The notes: generated from the sequence alone by a model not told the origin. 64,000 nucleotides of DNA from Oscillibacter sp. (GCA_022797935.1 JAAWLO010000002.1:1-64000); one strand, 5' to 3'. Counted from the first letter of the stretch, positions 1 through 8,441 are shown. Program-made: numbers and translations.

Positions 1-7
1 AGGAGAA

Positions 8-1186
8 ATGAGTATCAGAGAAAGACTGTCCGGCAACGAGGCCGTTGCCTATGCCATGAAGCAGATCAACCCCGATGTCATGGGAGCCTATCCCATTACG
101 CCGAGCACCGAAATTCCTCAGTATTTCTCCGCCTACGTGGACAACGGCGAGGTAGACACGGAATTTATCGCCGTGGAATCCGAGCACTCCGCCATGTCCA
201 CCTGCATCGGCGCGGAAGCCGCCGGCTGCCGGGCCATCAGCGCGACTTCCTCCTGCGGCCTGATCTATATGGCCGAGATGCTGTACGTAGCCGCCTCCGA
301 CCGCCTGCCCATCACCCTGGCGGTTTCCTGCCGCGCCCTGTCCGGCCCCATCAACATCAACAACGACCACTCCGACGCTATGGCGGTCCGGGACGCGGGC
401 TGGCTGATGCTGTTCGCCGAGACCAACCAGGAGGCCTATGACAACTACCTGCAGGCCATGCGCATCGGCGAGGCGGTGTCCCTGCCCATCATGATCTGCC
501 AGGACGGCTTCATCACCTCCCACGCCATTGAGAACATTGAGCTAGAGGAGACCGAGGCGGTGCGGAAGTTCGTGGGCGAGTACAAGCCCCAGCACTACCT
601 CCTGAACAAGGACGAGCCCATTGCCGTGGGTCCCTACAGCACCCCGGTTTACTACATGGAGACCAAGCGCCAGCAGGCCCAGGCCATGCTGGACGCGAAA
701 AAGGTCATCCAGGATGTGGCGGACGAGTTCGCCGCCTGGACGGGCCGTCAGTACGGCCTGATTGAGAAGTACGAGATGGACGGCGCCGAGGAAGCGATTA
801 TCATCATCGGCTCTTCTGCCGGAACGGCCCGGGAGGCCATCAAGCAGCTCCGGGCCCAGGGCAGGAAGGTGGGCATGATTAAAATCCGTTCCTTCCGTCC
901 CTTCCCCGCCCAGGAGATCGCGGAGGCCCTGAAAAACGTGAAGGCCTTTGCCGCTATGGACAAGGACGACAGCTTCAACGCCCACTGCGGCCCCATCTTC
1001 GCCGAAACCTGCGCGGGCCTGTACGCCAATGGAGTCAGCGGCCCCAAGGGCATCAGCTACATCTACGGCCTGGGCGGCCGGGACGTGCGGGTGGAGAGCA
1101 TCCAGCAGGTCTTCGCGGACCTGGAGAAGATCGCGGAGACCGGGGACGTGGGCGAGACCTACCGGTACCTGGACGTGCGCGAGTAA
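8..1186 (+). CDS. porA: 2-oxoacid (pyruvate):ferredoxin oxidoreductase, alpha subunit
   Basis: 392 aa. Alpha subunit of the multi-subunit 2-oxoacid:ferredoxin oxidoreductase that converts pyruvate and CoA to acetyl-CoA, CO2 and reduced ferredoxin in the cytoplasm. The N-terminal pyrimidine-binding region is visible (GAYPITPSTEI near residue 27, then the ESEHSAM segment), and the C-terminal domain has the family's GSSAGTAREAI and IRSFRPFP segments. AGGAG lies 2-3 bases upstream of the ATG, right at the window edge, so gamma and delta (ferredoxin-like) subunit genes probably lie just outside. The beta-subunit gene follows after 16 bases. The family also contains 2-oxoisovalerate (Vor) enzymes; substrate cannot be fixed from sequence alone, but pyruvate is most likely. 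Confidence 0.92.
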   Translation: MSIRERLSGNEAVAYAMKQINPDVMGAYPITPSTEIPQYFSAYVDNGEVDTEFIAVESEHSAMSTCIGAEAAGCRAISATSSCGLIYMAEMLYVAASDRLPITLAVSCRALSGPININNDHSDAMAVRDAGWLMLFAETNQEAYDNYLQAMRIGEAVSLPIMICQDGFITSHAIENIELEETEAVRKFVGEYKPQHYLLNKDEPIAVGPYSTPVYYMETKRQQAQAMLDAKKVIQDVADEFAAWTGRQYGLIEKYEMDGAEEAIIIIGSSAGTAREAIKQLRAQGRKVGMIKIRSFRPFPAQEIAEALKNVKAFAAMDKDDSFNAHCGPIFAETCAGLYANGVSGPKGISYIYGLGGRDVRVESIQQVFADLEKIAETGDVGETYRYLDVRE

Positions 1187-1202
1187 GGAGGGAACAGTCA
1201 AC

Positions 1203-2135
1203 ATGGCCTATAATCTGAAAGAAAATGTCATGAAGGAAGACCGCTTCACCGGCGGTCACAGAATGTGCGCGGGCTGCGGCTGCCCCATCGCCGTGCGGAC
1301 GGTGCTGCGGGCGCTGGAGCCGGAGGACCACGCGGTGGTCTGCTCCGCCACCTGCTGCCTGGAGGTCTCCTCCTTCATGTACCCCTACACGTCCTATAAG
1401 GACAGCTTCATCCACAACGCCTTTGAGAACGCGGCAGCCACCCTCTCCGGCGTCGAGACGGCCTACCACGCCATGAAAAAGCGGGGCAAAATCGACGCGA
1501 CCTACAAGTTCATCGCCTTCGGCGGAGACGGCGGAACCTATGACATCGGCTTCCAGAGCCTGTCCGGGGCCATGGAGCGGGGCCACGACATGGTCTACGT
1601 CTGCTACGACAATGAGGCGTACATGAACACCGGCATCCAGCGGAGCTCTTCCACGCCCCACTTTGCCGACACCACCACGACGCCGGTGGGCAAGGTGGTC
1701 CCCGGCAAGCCCCAGCAGAAGAAGAACCTGACGAAGATTATGGTGGCCCACGGGATTCCCTACGTGGCCCAGACCACCTTTATGGGCAACTTCAAGGACA
1801 TCACGGAGAAATCCCACAAGGCCATCTACACCCCCGGCGCGGCGTTCCTGAACGTGATGGCCCCCTGCCCGAGAGGCTGGCGGTATCCCAGCGAGAAGCT
1901 GATGGAGATCACGAAGCTGGCGGTGGAGACCTGCGTGTGGCCGCTGTACGAAGTTATTGAGGGCAAATACATCCTCAGCTACCAGCCGAAGGAGAAAAAG
2001 CCCGTCGTCGAGTACCTCAAGGCCCAGGGCCGCTTCGCCCACATGTTCAAGCCCGGCAACGAGTGGATGATCGAAGAGGTTCAGAAGGAAGTCGACCGGA
2101 ACTGGGAAGACCTGCTGAAGCTCTGTGAGCTCTGA
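1203..2135 (+). CDS. porB: 2-oxoacid (pyruvate):ferredoxin oxidoreductase, beta subunit
   Basis: 310 aa; partner of the preceding alpha subunit. It carries the thiamine diphosphate-binding half: the CAGCGC cysteine cluster (residues 22-27) that ligates a 4Fe-4S cluster and the GDGGTYDIG ... DNEAYMNTG metal/ThDP motif around residues 108-144. The ORF track begins this frame at 948, but that N-terminal extension is only another frame of porA; the ATG at 1203 preceded by GGAGG is the true start and leaves a normal family length. A strong intrinsic terminator follows the stop, so this is the last gene of the operon. Confidence 0.93.
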   Translation: MAYNLKENVMKEDRFTGGHRMCAGCGCPIAVRTVLRALEPEDHAVVCSATCCLEVSSFMYPYTSYKDSFIHNAFENAAATLSGVETAYHAMKKRGKIDATYKFIAFGGDGGTYDIGFQSLSGAMERGHDMVYVCYDNEAYMNTGIQRSSSTPHFADTTTTPVGKVVPGKPQQKKNLTKIMVAHGIPYVAQTTFMGNFKDITEKSHKAIYTPGAAFLNVMAPCPRGWRYPSEKLMEITKLAVETCVWPLYEVIEGKYILSYQPKEKKPVVEYLKAQGRFAHMFKPGNEWMIEEVQKEVDRNWEDLLKLCEL

Positions 2136-2191
2136 TCCGCTTTCCGGAACCGGAACGGAGCGCGGCGGCCTTCCAAAGACATAGAACAACA

Positions 2192-2235
2192 CCGGCAGGG
2201 TTCCGAAGATTTCGGGGCTCTGCCGGTATTTTTTC
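2192..2235 (+). terminator. Intrinsic terminator after porAB
   Basis: A long hairpin (arms beginning ACCGGCAG and ending CTGCCGGT, small GAT loop) is followed by ATTTTTT. It ends the por operon. Confidence 0.9.
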
Positions 2236-2265
2236 GTCAAGATCGAAGGATTTTTCTATCTGGGG

Positions 2266-2293
2266 TTGCACGGCCTCAAAAGTGTGGTATGAT
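2266..2293 (+). promoter_or_regulatory. Sigma-A promoter of the CHAP-domain gene
   Basis: TTGCAC, 16 bases, TATGAT. It sits just after the por terminator and starts a leader of about 170 nt. Confidence 0.75.
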
Positions 2294-2299
2294 ATAGTC

Positions 2300-2457
2300 A
2301 ACGCAGCTGAAAAGGAGTCCCCACTCCTGTTCAACCGGCGGACCAGGGGTCCGCCGCTGCGCAGAGCGCAGTTGCGTTTCCTAGGAAGCCAGGCGCGAAC
2401 CGCCGCTTTTCAACTGCGCTGGTTATAAACGGGATAAAGATGCCTCCGCTGCGGAGG
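2300..2457 (+). ncRNA. Highly structured 5' leader of the CHAP-domain gene, class unknown
   Basis: The leader can fold into a multibranch structure. A closing helix pairs CGCAG-C-TGAAAAG (2302-2314) with CTTTTCA-A-CTGCG (2406-2418). Inside it are hairpins GGAGT/ACTCC, GGCGGAC/GTCCGCC and CTGCGC/GCGCAG, plus a GC-rich segment near 2390. A final hairpin CCTCCGC/GCGGAGG sits directly before the Shine-Dalgarno AAAGGAG and could influence its access. The segment GGAAGCCAGG resembles part of a B12 box, but the other conserved cobalamin-riboswitch elements are not evident, so I leave it unassigned. A cis-regulatory RNA is inferred from structure alone. Confidence 0.5.
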
Positions 2458-2471
2458 AAAGGAGTGGTCTC

Positions 2472-3917
2472 TTGAAAAAGAAGATGTTGTCCCTGCTGCT
2501 GGCGGCGGTCCTGTGTCTGACGCCGGCGGCGGCGCTGGAAGAGCCTTCCCAGTCCGGCCAGGTGGTGGCGAAGGCCCTCTCTATGATGGGCTACGCGGAA
2601 GGAGACCGGGGATACACCCTCTTCGGCCAGCGCTACGGTTATCCCCGGGGCCATTGGTGTGACATGTTTGTCTCCTGGTGCGCCGAAGAGGCGGGGGTTC
2701 CGGCGGAGATTTTTCCCGCCTCCATCAGCTGCGGAGAGCACTACCGGATGTTCCGGGAGAAGGAGCAGTTTCAGCCCAGCGCCGCCCGGGGCGGCCAGTA
2801 CATACCCCAGCAGGGAGACCTGGTGTTCTTTTATAATACCCGGGGGGTTATTCACCACATAGGCTTGGTGCTGTATACGGAAAACGGACAGGTCTTTACC
2901 GTAGAGGGCAACGCCCTGACCAACCGCCGGGACGTGCCCGCCGCCGAGGTCTCGGCCCAGCGCCAGGGCGCCCTGGACCCGCCGGACTACGTGACGGTCA
3001 ACCGCTATCTCCTGGAGGATTCCCGCCTGTACGGCTACGCGGTTCCCGCCTACGCCAGCCGGGAGCCCCTGGCGCTGGAGGGCTATGCAGACCTGGGAGA
3101 CAGCGGGGCTCTGGCCTTCCAGCTGGAGGCCCTGTCCGCCAACGGCGTCCTGTCGGGAACCAGCAGCCATACCTTTTCTCCCCGGGACGGGATGCCCATA
3201 GAAGAGTTCGCCGGGGCAATTCTGACCCTCAGCGGAATCAGGGAGACGGGTGACGCTCCGGAGGCCCTGACTGCCGCCCAGTCCGCCGGCCTGCTGCCGG
3301 AGGGACTGAACCCGGAACGGTACATCTCCGGCGAGGAGGCCCAGGGGGCGCTGTCGCAGGTTCTGGCCCGCATGGGGCTGGAGGACCAAACGTTTTCCTT
3401 CACGGAGGGGGATTTGGCGTACGCCTGCGGGACCTACGCCACCCGGGCCAGCCTGGCCCAGGCCCTGTATGCCCTGCAGGAAAGCGCCCTGACGCTGGAA
3501 CTCTTCCAAGGAACTCTCACCCTCTGGGGAAAGGATCTGGATTGGCCCGCCCTCTCCCTGGACGGGGAGTGTTATGTCCCCCTGTCTCTGCTGCTGGAGC
3601 AGTTCCCGGAACTGTCAGCAGATGGGATGCTGCCGGAGTCAAAGGACACCGGCGCGGCAGAGGATTTGGAAGAAACAGAGGACTCGGAAGAGACCGAGGA
3701 GCCGGAAGAAACGGAGAACCTGGAAGGGACCGGGAACCTGGAAGCGGCGGAAGTTCCGGAGGCCGGGCCCCTTCGCGGCACGGGAACAGTACTGCGTCTG
3801 GAGATGGAAGGCCGGGGACAGGAGGTCCGGGGGGCCGTCTGCGGCGGCGTGCTGTATGCCCCTGTAGAGCCCGTGGCAGCGCTGCTGGGCGTGAAGCTGC
3901 TGGCCGTACCCGCGTAA
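2472..3917 (+). CDS. Exported CHAP-domain (NlpC/P60-like) protein with SLH-like and stalk segments
   Basis: 481 aa, start TTG chosen because AAAGGAG lies 7 bases upstream and a signal peptide (residues 1-21) follows at once. Residues ~30-150 form a CHAP amidase/endopeptidase domain with the catalytic Cys63 (HWCDMFVSWC) and His128/129 (IHHIGLVL). Residues ~205-255 look like an SLH repeat (YADLGDSGAL...), and later parts resemble the copper-amine-oxidase-N 'stalk' fold found in Clostridia surface proteins. Between them is an acidic linker of five 6-residue repeats from residue 397. Predicted role: peptidoglycan hydrolysis at the cell surface. Monocistronic, with its own promoter, folded leader and terminator. 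Confidence 0.8.
   Translation: MKKKMLSLLLAAVLCLTPAAALEEPSQSGQVVAKALSMMGYAEGDRGYTLFGQRYGYPRGHWCDMFVSWCAEEAGVPAEIFPASISCGEHYRMFREKEQFQPSAARGGQYIPQQGDLVFFYNTRGVIHHIGLVLYTENGQVFTVEGNALTNRRDVPAAEVSAQRQGALDPPDYVTVNRYLLEDSRLYGYAVPAYASREPLALEGYADLGDSGALAFQLEALSANGVLSGTSSHTFSPRDGMPIEEFAGAILTLSGIRETGDAPEALTAAQSAGLLPEGLNPERYISGEEAQGALSQVLARMGLEDQTFSFTEGDLAYACGTYATRASLAQALYALQESALTLELFQGTLTLWGKDLDWPALSLDGECYVPLSLLLEQFPELSADGMLPESKDTGAAEDLEETEDSEETEEPEETENLEGTGNLEAAEVPEAGPLRGTGTVLRLEMEGRGQEVRGAVCGGVLYAPVEPVAALLGVKLLAVPA
3660..3749 (+). repeat. 18-bp tandem repeat encoding an acidic linker
   Basis: Five diverged 18-bp units encode EDLEET, EDSEET, EEPEET, ENLEGT and GNLEAA within the CHAP protein. Such in-frame units can change copy number without breaking the reading frame. 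Confidence 0.8.
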
Positions 3918-3950
3918 CCGGGGGCGTTTCGCAGGTCCGTGAAAGGAAGA

Positions 3951-3995
3951 AACCGGCGGAGAGAATGGGTTCTCTCCGCCGGTTTTGGTTTTCTT
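3951..3995. terminator. Bidirectional intrinsic terminator
   Basis: AACCGGCGGAGAGAA pairs perfectly with TTCTCTCCGCCGGTT across a 4-base loop. T-rich tracts follow on both strands, serving the CHAP gene (+) and the convergent cysG operon (-). Confidence 0.9.
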
Positions 3996-4013
3996 GAAAG
4001 CGAAAAAGGCGCT

Positions 4014-5363
4014 TCAGGCCTCCTCCGGGAAGGTGACGGAAGTGGGGAGCTCCATGGCTGCCGTCTCGCCCACCACAATGACCGCCGGGGAGACCGCGCC
4101 GGCCTGCCGGGCCTGTTCCGCGATTTCCGACAGAGGAGCCCGCACAGGCGCGGAGTGGGCCGGAAGAACGGCGGCGGGGGTCTCCGGGGCTTTTCCGGCG
4201 TCCAGAAGGCCCTGGGCCAGCCGGGGCAGCTGTTCCAGCCCCATGAGGAATACCAGGGTGCCGTGAAGGGCTGCCAGCTTGGGCAGGTCCTCGGGGAGGC
4301 AGTTGGCGGTATCCGCCGTGTGTCCGGTGACAATGTGGATGGAGCGGCTGAGTCTGCGGTGTGTGACGGGGATTCCCGCGGCGGCGGGAACCGCAATGGC
4401 CGACGAGATGCCCGGCACCTCCCCGCAGGGAATGCCCGCCTCCTGGAGCGCCAGCAGCTCTTCGCCGCCCCGCCCGAAGACGAAGGGGTCCCCGCCCTTG
4501 AGACGGACTACCTGTTTGCCCTGGCGGGCCTGGTCAATGAGAATCTTGCAGATTTCCTCCTGCTTGGCGGAGTGGCGTCCGCTTCGTTTGCCCACGTAGA
4601 TCATTTCCGCGTCAAAGGGAGCCAGACGCAGCAGCTCCGGGTCAATCAGATCGTCGTACACCACGGCCTGACTCTGCCGCAGCAGGTTGAGTCCCCGGAG
4701 GGTGATGAGGTCCGCATCGCCGCAGCCCGCGCCCACCAGCCACACGCAGCCGGTCTGCTTCCGTCCCTCCAGCACGGAGGCCCGTTCCGCCTCGGTGAGG
4801 GGACGGCCCAGCTCCATGGAACGCCGGTAGAGGGCGGCGAAGGCGGCGGGACGCTTCTCCGGGGGAAGGGCGGCTTTCACCTGGGGACGGCTGGCGTCCA
4901 AATCCAGCAGAACCGCCTCCAGGCAGCTGGGCAGCAGCTCCGCGATCTGCCGCTTCAGGGTGGAGGCCGCCGTGGGACTGGCTCCGCCGGTGGAGATGGC
5001 CACCGTCATGGGACCCCGCCGGAGCAGGCTGGGGAAGATGAAGTCACAGGCCTCCCGGTCGTCCACCGCGTTGACGGGAATGCCCCGCTGGCGGCAGAGG
5101 GCGCCAATGCGCCGGTTCTCCTCCCGGTCCGATGTGGCCGCCACGGCGAAAGCTATGCCCTCCAGATCTTCGGGCTGGAAGGGGCGGCGCAGCAGGGTCA
5201 GGCCGGGGATGCCTGCCAGCTCCGGCAGAATTTCCGGGGCGGCGACGGTCAGCCGGGGACCGTAGGGCAGCAGCACCTCCGCCTTCCGCAGGGCCACCGT
5301 GCCGCCGCCAATGATGAGGACCGGCAGGTCCTCGATATCCGCAAAAAAGGGAAAATAGGCCAT
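4014..5363 (-). CDS. cysG: Siroheme synthase: precorrin-2 dehydrogenase/ferrochelatase fused to uroporphyrinogen-III C-methyltransferase
   Basis: 449 aa. The N-terminal Met8/CysG-N domain (NAD-binding IIGGGTVALRKAE, residues 17-29) should oxidise precorrin-2 and insert iron; the C-terminal SUMT domain from ~residue 205 (WLVGAGCGDADLITLRG, later RLKGGDPFVFGRGGEE) methylates uroporphyrinogen III. Both activities lead to siroheme, and precorrin-2 can also feed corrinoid synthesis. The ORF track adds an upstream extension that overlaps the ATPase gene; the ATG at 5363 with GGGAGG before it overlaps the ATPase stop by one base and is preferred. It is the last gene of the FecBCD-type transporter operon, linking imported metal or tetrapyrrole with tetrapyrrole synthesis. 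Confidence 0.88.
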   Translation of the reverse strand: MAYFPFFADIEDLPVLIIGGGTVALRKAEVLLPYGPRLTVAAPEILPELAGIPGLTLLRRPFQPEDLEGIAFAVAATSDREENRRIGALCRQRGIPVNAVDDREACDFIFPSLLRRGPMTVAISTGGASPTAASTLKRQIAELLPSCLEAVLLDLDASRPQVKAALPPEKRPAAFAALYRRSMELGRPLTEAERASVLEGRKQTGCVWLVGAGCGDADLITLRGLNLLRQSQAVVYDDLIDPELLRLAPFDAEMIYVGKRSGRHSAKQEEICKILIDQARQGKQVVRLKGGDPFVFGRGGEELLALQEAGIPCGEVPGISSAIAVPAAAGIPVTHRRLSRSIHIVTGHTADTANCLPEDLPKLAALHGTLVFLMGLEQLPRLAQGLLDAGKAPETPAAVLPAHSAPVRAPLSEIAEQARQAGAVSPAVIVVGETAAMELPTSVTFPEEA

Positions 5364-6133
5364 TAGACAACCTCCCGTTGATAGTAATATTCGCAGCCCC
5401 CCGGGGTTTCCACCCGGCCCAGGGCCACGCCGAAGACCTCCCGCAGGACGCCGGATTGGTAAATTTCCTCCGCCGTGCCCAGGGCCGCCATACCGCCTTG
5501 ATGGAAGACAGCCAGCCGGTGAGCGACGCCCAGCGCCATACACAGGTCGTGGAGCACCAGCACCACGGATTTGCCTTCCGCCGCCATTTCCCGGGCCAGG
5601 TCCATGGTCTCCAGCTGGCAGCGGATGTCCAGATAAGTGGTGGGCTCGTCCATGAAAATGGTCTCCGTTTTCTGGGCCAGAGCCATAGCCAGATAGACCT
5701 TCTGCCGCTGGCCGCCGCTGAGCTCTTCCATGGACCGCTCCGCCAGGTCCGCCGCCCCAATGCGGGACAGCATCTCGAAAGCAATCGCCTTGTCCTGCTT
5801 CTGGTAGCGCCGGGGATAGCTCAGCAGCCAGGGGAACCGGCCGTGGAGCACCATCCGCCCGGCGGTGATGCTGGGTACGTTCCGGCTCTGCGGCATGAAC
5901 GCGGCCTTCTGCGCCGCCTGCCGGGGAGTAAGGGTGCTGCGGTCCGCGCCGTCAAAGAGGATTTCGCCTCCCAGGCGGGGCTGAAGGCCCGCCACGGTGC
6001 GCAGCAGCGTGCTCTTGCCGCAGCCGTTGGGCCCAGCCAGCACCAGGACCTCCCCGGGGCGGAAGACGAGATTGACATCCTTCAGCACAGGGACGCCCCG
6101 ATAGCCGGCGGCGAGGTTGCGCACTTCAATCAT
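5363..6133 (-). CDS. FecE/BtuD-type ABC transporter ATP-binding protein
   Basis: 256 aa. Energy-coupling subunit of an importer for iron siderophore, heme or corrinoid. Walker A (GPNGCGKST), signature (LSGGQRQK) and Walker B (IFMDEPTTYLD) are all present. The start is the ATG at 6133 (MIEVRNLAAGY), with GAGGAGGG upstream; the longer ORF in the track runs into the permease gene. It overlaps the permease stop by 8 bases and its own TAA overlaps the cysG ATG, so the four genes are translationally coupled. Confidence 0.9.
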   Translation of the reverse strand: MIEVRNLAAGYRGVPVLKDVNLVFRPGEVLVLAGPNGCGKSTLLRTVAGLQPRLGGEILFDGADRSTLTPRQAAQKAAFMPQSRNVPSITAGRMVLHGRFPWLLSYPRRYQKQDKAIAFEMLSRIGAADLAERSMEELSGGQRQKVYLAMALAQKTETIFMDEPTTYLDIRCQLETMDLAREMAAEGKSVVLVLHDLCMALGVAHRLAVFHQGGMAALGTAEEIYQSGVLREVFGVALGRVETPGGCEYYYQREVV

Positions 6134-7145
6134 GGATACGCCCTCCTCTCTGCCGGAAGAGTAGCCAGAGGAAGAAGGGGCCGCCCACAAAGGACAAAAC
6201 GATGCCCACAGGCACCTCATAGGGATTGAAGAGGGTCCGGGCCAGCAGGTCGCAGAGGGTCAGCAGCAGAGCGCCGCCCAGAGCGGACGCCGCCAGCAGG
6301 GGACGGCTGTCCCCCCCCAGAATCCGGCGCATCATCTGGGGCACCAGCAGGCCCACGAAGCTCAGAAGCCCCGCGAAGCTCACGGTGGCGCCCGCCAGAG
6401 CCGCCGCCGCCAGCAGCAGCCGCAGCCGGGCTCGTTTGACGGGGAGGCCCACGCTCTGGGCGGTGTCCTGCCCCAGGGCCAGGATGTCCAGCTGTCCGGC
6501 CATAGCCAGGGCCAGCAGCAGCGCCGCCGCGATCACCACTCCGGCGGGGAAGAGCCGGGCGGCGGTCAGGCCGCTGAGGCCGCCGATGCGGAAATCGGAG
6601 TAGCCGTTCAGCGCGTCAGGGGAGAGGGTGACAATGGCGTCGATTCCGGCGGTGAAGATGTTGGAGATGGCCACGCCTGCCAGAATCAGGGACATCCGGG
6701 AGGCTCCGGCCCGTTCCGACAGGGCCAGCACCAGCCCCACGCCCAGGAAAGCGCCCAGGAAGGCCACCAGCGGCGCGCTCCAGGCGGCGGCGGGAATCAA
6801 GGCGGTGCTCAGAGCCGTGAGGAAGCCCGCTCCGGCGTTGACGCCAATGATGTGCGGCGAGGCCAGGGGATTGTTCAGCACGGTCTGAATCAGCGTGCCG
6901 GACACGGCCAGGGCGGACCCTGCCAGCAGCCCGCCGCAGACCCGGGGGACCCGGGTCAGCAGAACGATTCGGGCGGCGGTGGAACCGGTATCCCGCCCCA
7001 GCAGGGCGGACCACACGGCGGAGAGGGGCAGATTCACCGCGCCGATGCACAGCCCGGCCAGGGCGGCGGCCGCCGTGAGCAGGGCCAGTAGCAGGCAGAA
7101 GGCCGCGGGGTGTTTACGGATAGAGAATGCGGGCCAGGTTTTCAT
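6126..7145 (-). CDS. FecCD-family ABC transporter permease
   Basis: 339 aa, very hydrophobic, with the many membrane helices expected of the BtuC/FecD/FhuB family. Typical family segments are visible: RVPRVCGGLLAGSALAVSG near residue 65 and the ATPase-contact region GLLVPQMMRRILGGD. I start it at the ATG at 7145 because a GGGGGA Shine-Dalgarno lies 7 bases upstream; the track's TTG at 7151 is too close to it. The start lies inside the 3' end of the binding-protein gene (32-base overlap). Confidence 0.9.
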   Translation of the reverse strand: MKTWPAFSIRKHPAAFCLLLALLTAAAALAGLCIGAVNLPLSAVWSALLGRDTGSTAARIVLLTRVPRVCGGLLAGSALAVSGTLIQTVLNNPLASPHIIGVNAGAGFLTALSTALIPAAAWSAPLVAFLGAFLGVGLVLALSERAGASRMSLILAGVAISNIFTAGIDAIVTLSPDALNGYSDFRIGGLSGLTAARLFPAGVVIAAALLLALAMAGQLDILALGQDTAQSVGLPVKRARLRLLLAAAALAGATVSFAGLLSFVGLLVPQMMRRILGGDSRPLLAASALGGALLLTLCDLLARTLFNPYEVPVGIVLSFVGGPFFLWLLFRQRGGRIHD

Positions 7146-8118
7146 ACGCAATCCCCCATTCGGCGTTGGGCTTCAGATTATACAGGGCCTGGTCCATGAC
7201 GTGGAAGCGGCCGTTCTGCACGGCGGTCAGGGTGTTCCAGGCGGGGTCGGTCAGCAGGGTGTTGTTCAGCATGTTTTCCGCATCGGTGTTGTCGGTGCCC
7301 TGGACCACGGCGAAGATGTAGTCCGGGTCCTGCTCCAGGATGACCTCCATGCTGAGGTTTTCCAGCAGGGACGTGGCGCTGTCGGCAATGTTCTCGCAGC
7401 CCAGGTCCGCCAGCATCTCACCCAGGACGCTGTCTTCGCTGTTCTTGACCTTGACGCTGGAGCCGGAGGCCCGGACATAGAGCACCCGGGGGGCGGAACC
7501 GTCGGCCATAGCCCGGGCGGCCTCTACCTGCTTCTGCACGTCCAGGCCGTAGGTCTGGTAGTTCTCCGTGCATCCGGTAATCTGGGTGCAGACATTCAGC
7601 ATGTCCAGGTAGTCCTCAAAGGTGTTGACAATGAAGTAGGCGTAGGGCACGCCGGTCTGGTCCAGGAACTCCTGAAGGTCCAGGCCGGTCTTGGTGTTGG
7701 CGCTGGCAATGATGAAATCCGGGTCGGAGTCCAGCAGCAGCTCCAGGTTCAGGTCCCGGGAGCCGCCCAGGTTGGCCACGGTGTCCGGCAGGTCCAGGCC
7801 CTGTCCCACCCAGGCGTCCCCGGCGGAGGCGGTCAGCTGATCCTGCCCTCCGGCAAGAACCCAGATATCCGTAAAGCTGCCGATGAGCACGGCCACCCGC
7901 TGCGGCCGGTCCACGGTGATTTCCCGGTCCAGGGCGTCGGTAAAGGTCACCGCTGTGCTGGCGGCGGCGTCCGCGCCGGTATCGTCCGCGCCGGCAGAGT
8001 CTGCCGCAGGCGGTTCGGTTCCCTCTGCAGGGGAAGGGGCGGTTTCCGCCGGGGGCGGGGAGGAGCAGGCCGCCAGGAGGACCAGCAGAGCCAGCAGACA
8101 GAGAATCGTTCGTTTCAT
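7114..8118 (-). CDS. FepB/BtuF-type substrate-binding lipoprotein
   Basis: 334 aa. Signal peptide with lipobox LAAC (Cys18) followed by an Ala/Pro/Glu-rich linker, then a periplasmic-binding-protein-2 (PF01497-type) domain (RVAVLIGSFTDIWVLAG; LNLELLLDSDPDFII). It is anchored on the outer face of the membrane and delivers ligand to the FecCD/FecE pair. Ligand could be ferric siderophore, heme or cobalamin; the siroheme synthase in the operon favours iron or tetrapyrrole but does not prove it. First gene of the operon. Confidence 0.87.
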   Translation of the reverse strand: MKRTILCLLALLVLLAACSSPPPAETAPSPAEGTEPPAADSAGADDTGADAAASTAVTFTDALDREITVDRPQRVAVLIGSFTDIWVLAGGQDQLTASAGDAWVGQGLDLPDTVANLGGSRDLNLELLLDSDPDFIIASANTKTGLDLQEFLDQTGVPYAYFIVNTFEDYLDMLNVCTQITGCTENYQTYGLDVQKQVEAARAMADGSAPRVLYVRASGSSVKVKNSEDSVLGEMLADLGCENIADSATSLLENLSMEVILEQDPDYIFAVVQGTDNTDAENMLNNTLLTDPAWNTLTAVQNGRFHVMDQALYNLKPNAEWGIAYENLARILYP

Positions 8119-8161
8119 GAAATACCTCCGTTGGATTTCCGGCGGAAGGCCGGAGAAATTT

Positions 8162-8209
8162 GACAGGATATGTCTGAAATATCATAACGGAAACGGCAAA
8201 AAAAATCAA
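8162..8209 (-). promoter_or_regulatory. Promoter of the fecBCD-cysG operon with a candidate operator at +1
   Basis: On the minus strand: TTGATT (8204-8209), 17 bases, TATGAT (8181-8186). The dyad GACAtatccTGTC (8162-8174) lies where transcription should begin, a position suited to a metal-responsive repressor such as Fur or DtxR. The promoter is clear; the operator is an inference. Confidence 0.7.
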
Positions 8210-8247
8210 GCGAGGTTTTCGGGTCTCCAAAGGGAGGGGGCAGAATC

Positions 8248-8334
8248 GTAATACCTTTTTGCCATCGGCGGCGGAAAGGCACGGCGGCGGGAGGGACAGG
8301 GGGCGGGGCGCTGGCGGGGGATGCGTAATACCTT
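8248..8334. repeat. Two direct copies of CGTAATACCTT upstream of the fec promoter
   Basis: CGTAATACCTT ends at 8257 and again at 8334, exactly 77 bases apart, in the otherwise empty stretch 8210-8441. No gene is visible there. The copies may be regulator sites; nothing else in the region supports a function. Confidence 0.5.
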
Positions 8335-8441
8335 CCTTTTCCAGAGCGGAGGGAGACAGAAATCGCCGGGGCCCGGCGGGGAAAAAACGGGGTTTTCACT
8401 TCCCCGGAAGGACGGGAAGGAGTAAGTTTGTAGAAAATGAC

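Noticed and set aside
948-1202. N-terminal extension of porB in the ORF track
   Set aside because: It is an alternative frame of porA; ATG 1203 has a proper Shine-Dalgarno and gives family length.
2300-2457. Cobalamin or c-di-AMP (ydaO) riboswitch
   Set aside because: Only a partial B12-box-like string is present and the other invariant segments of both classes are missing, so I left the leader unassigned.
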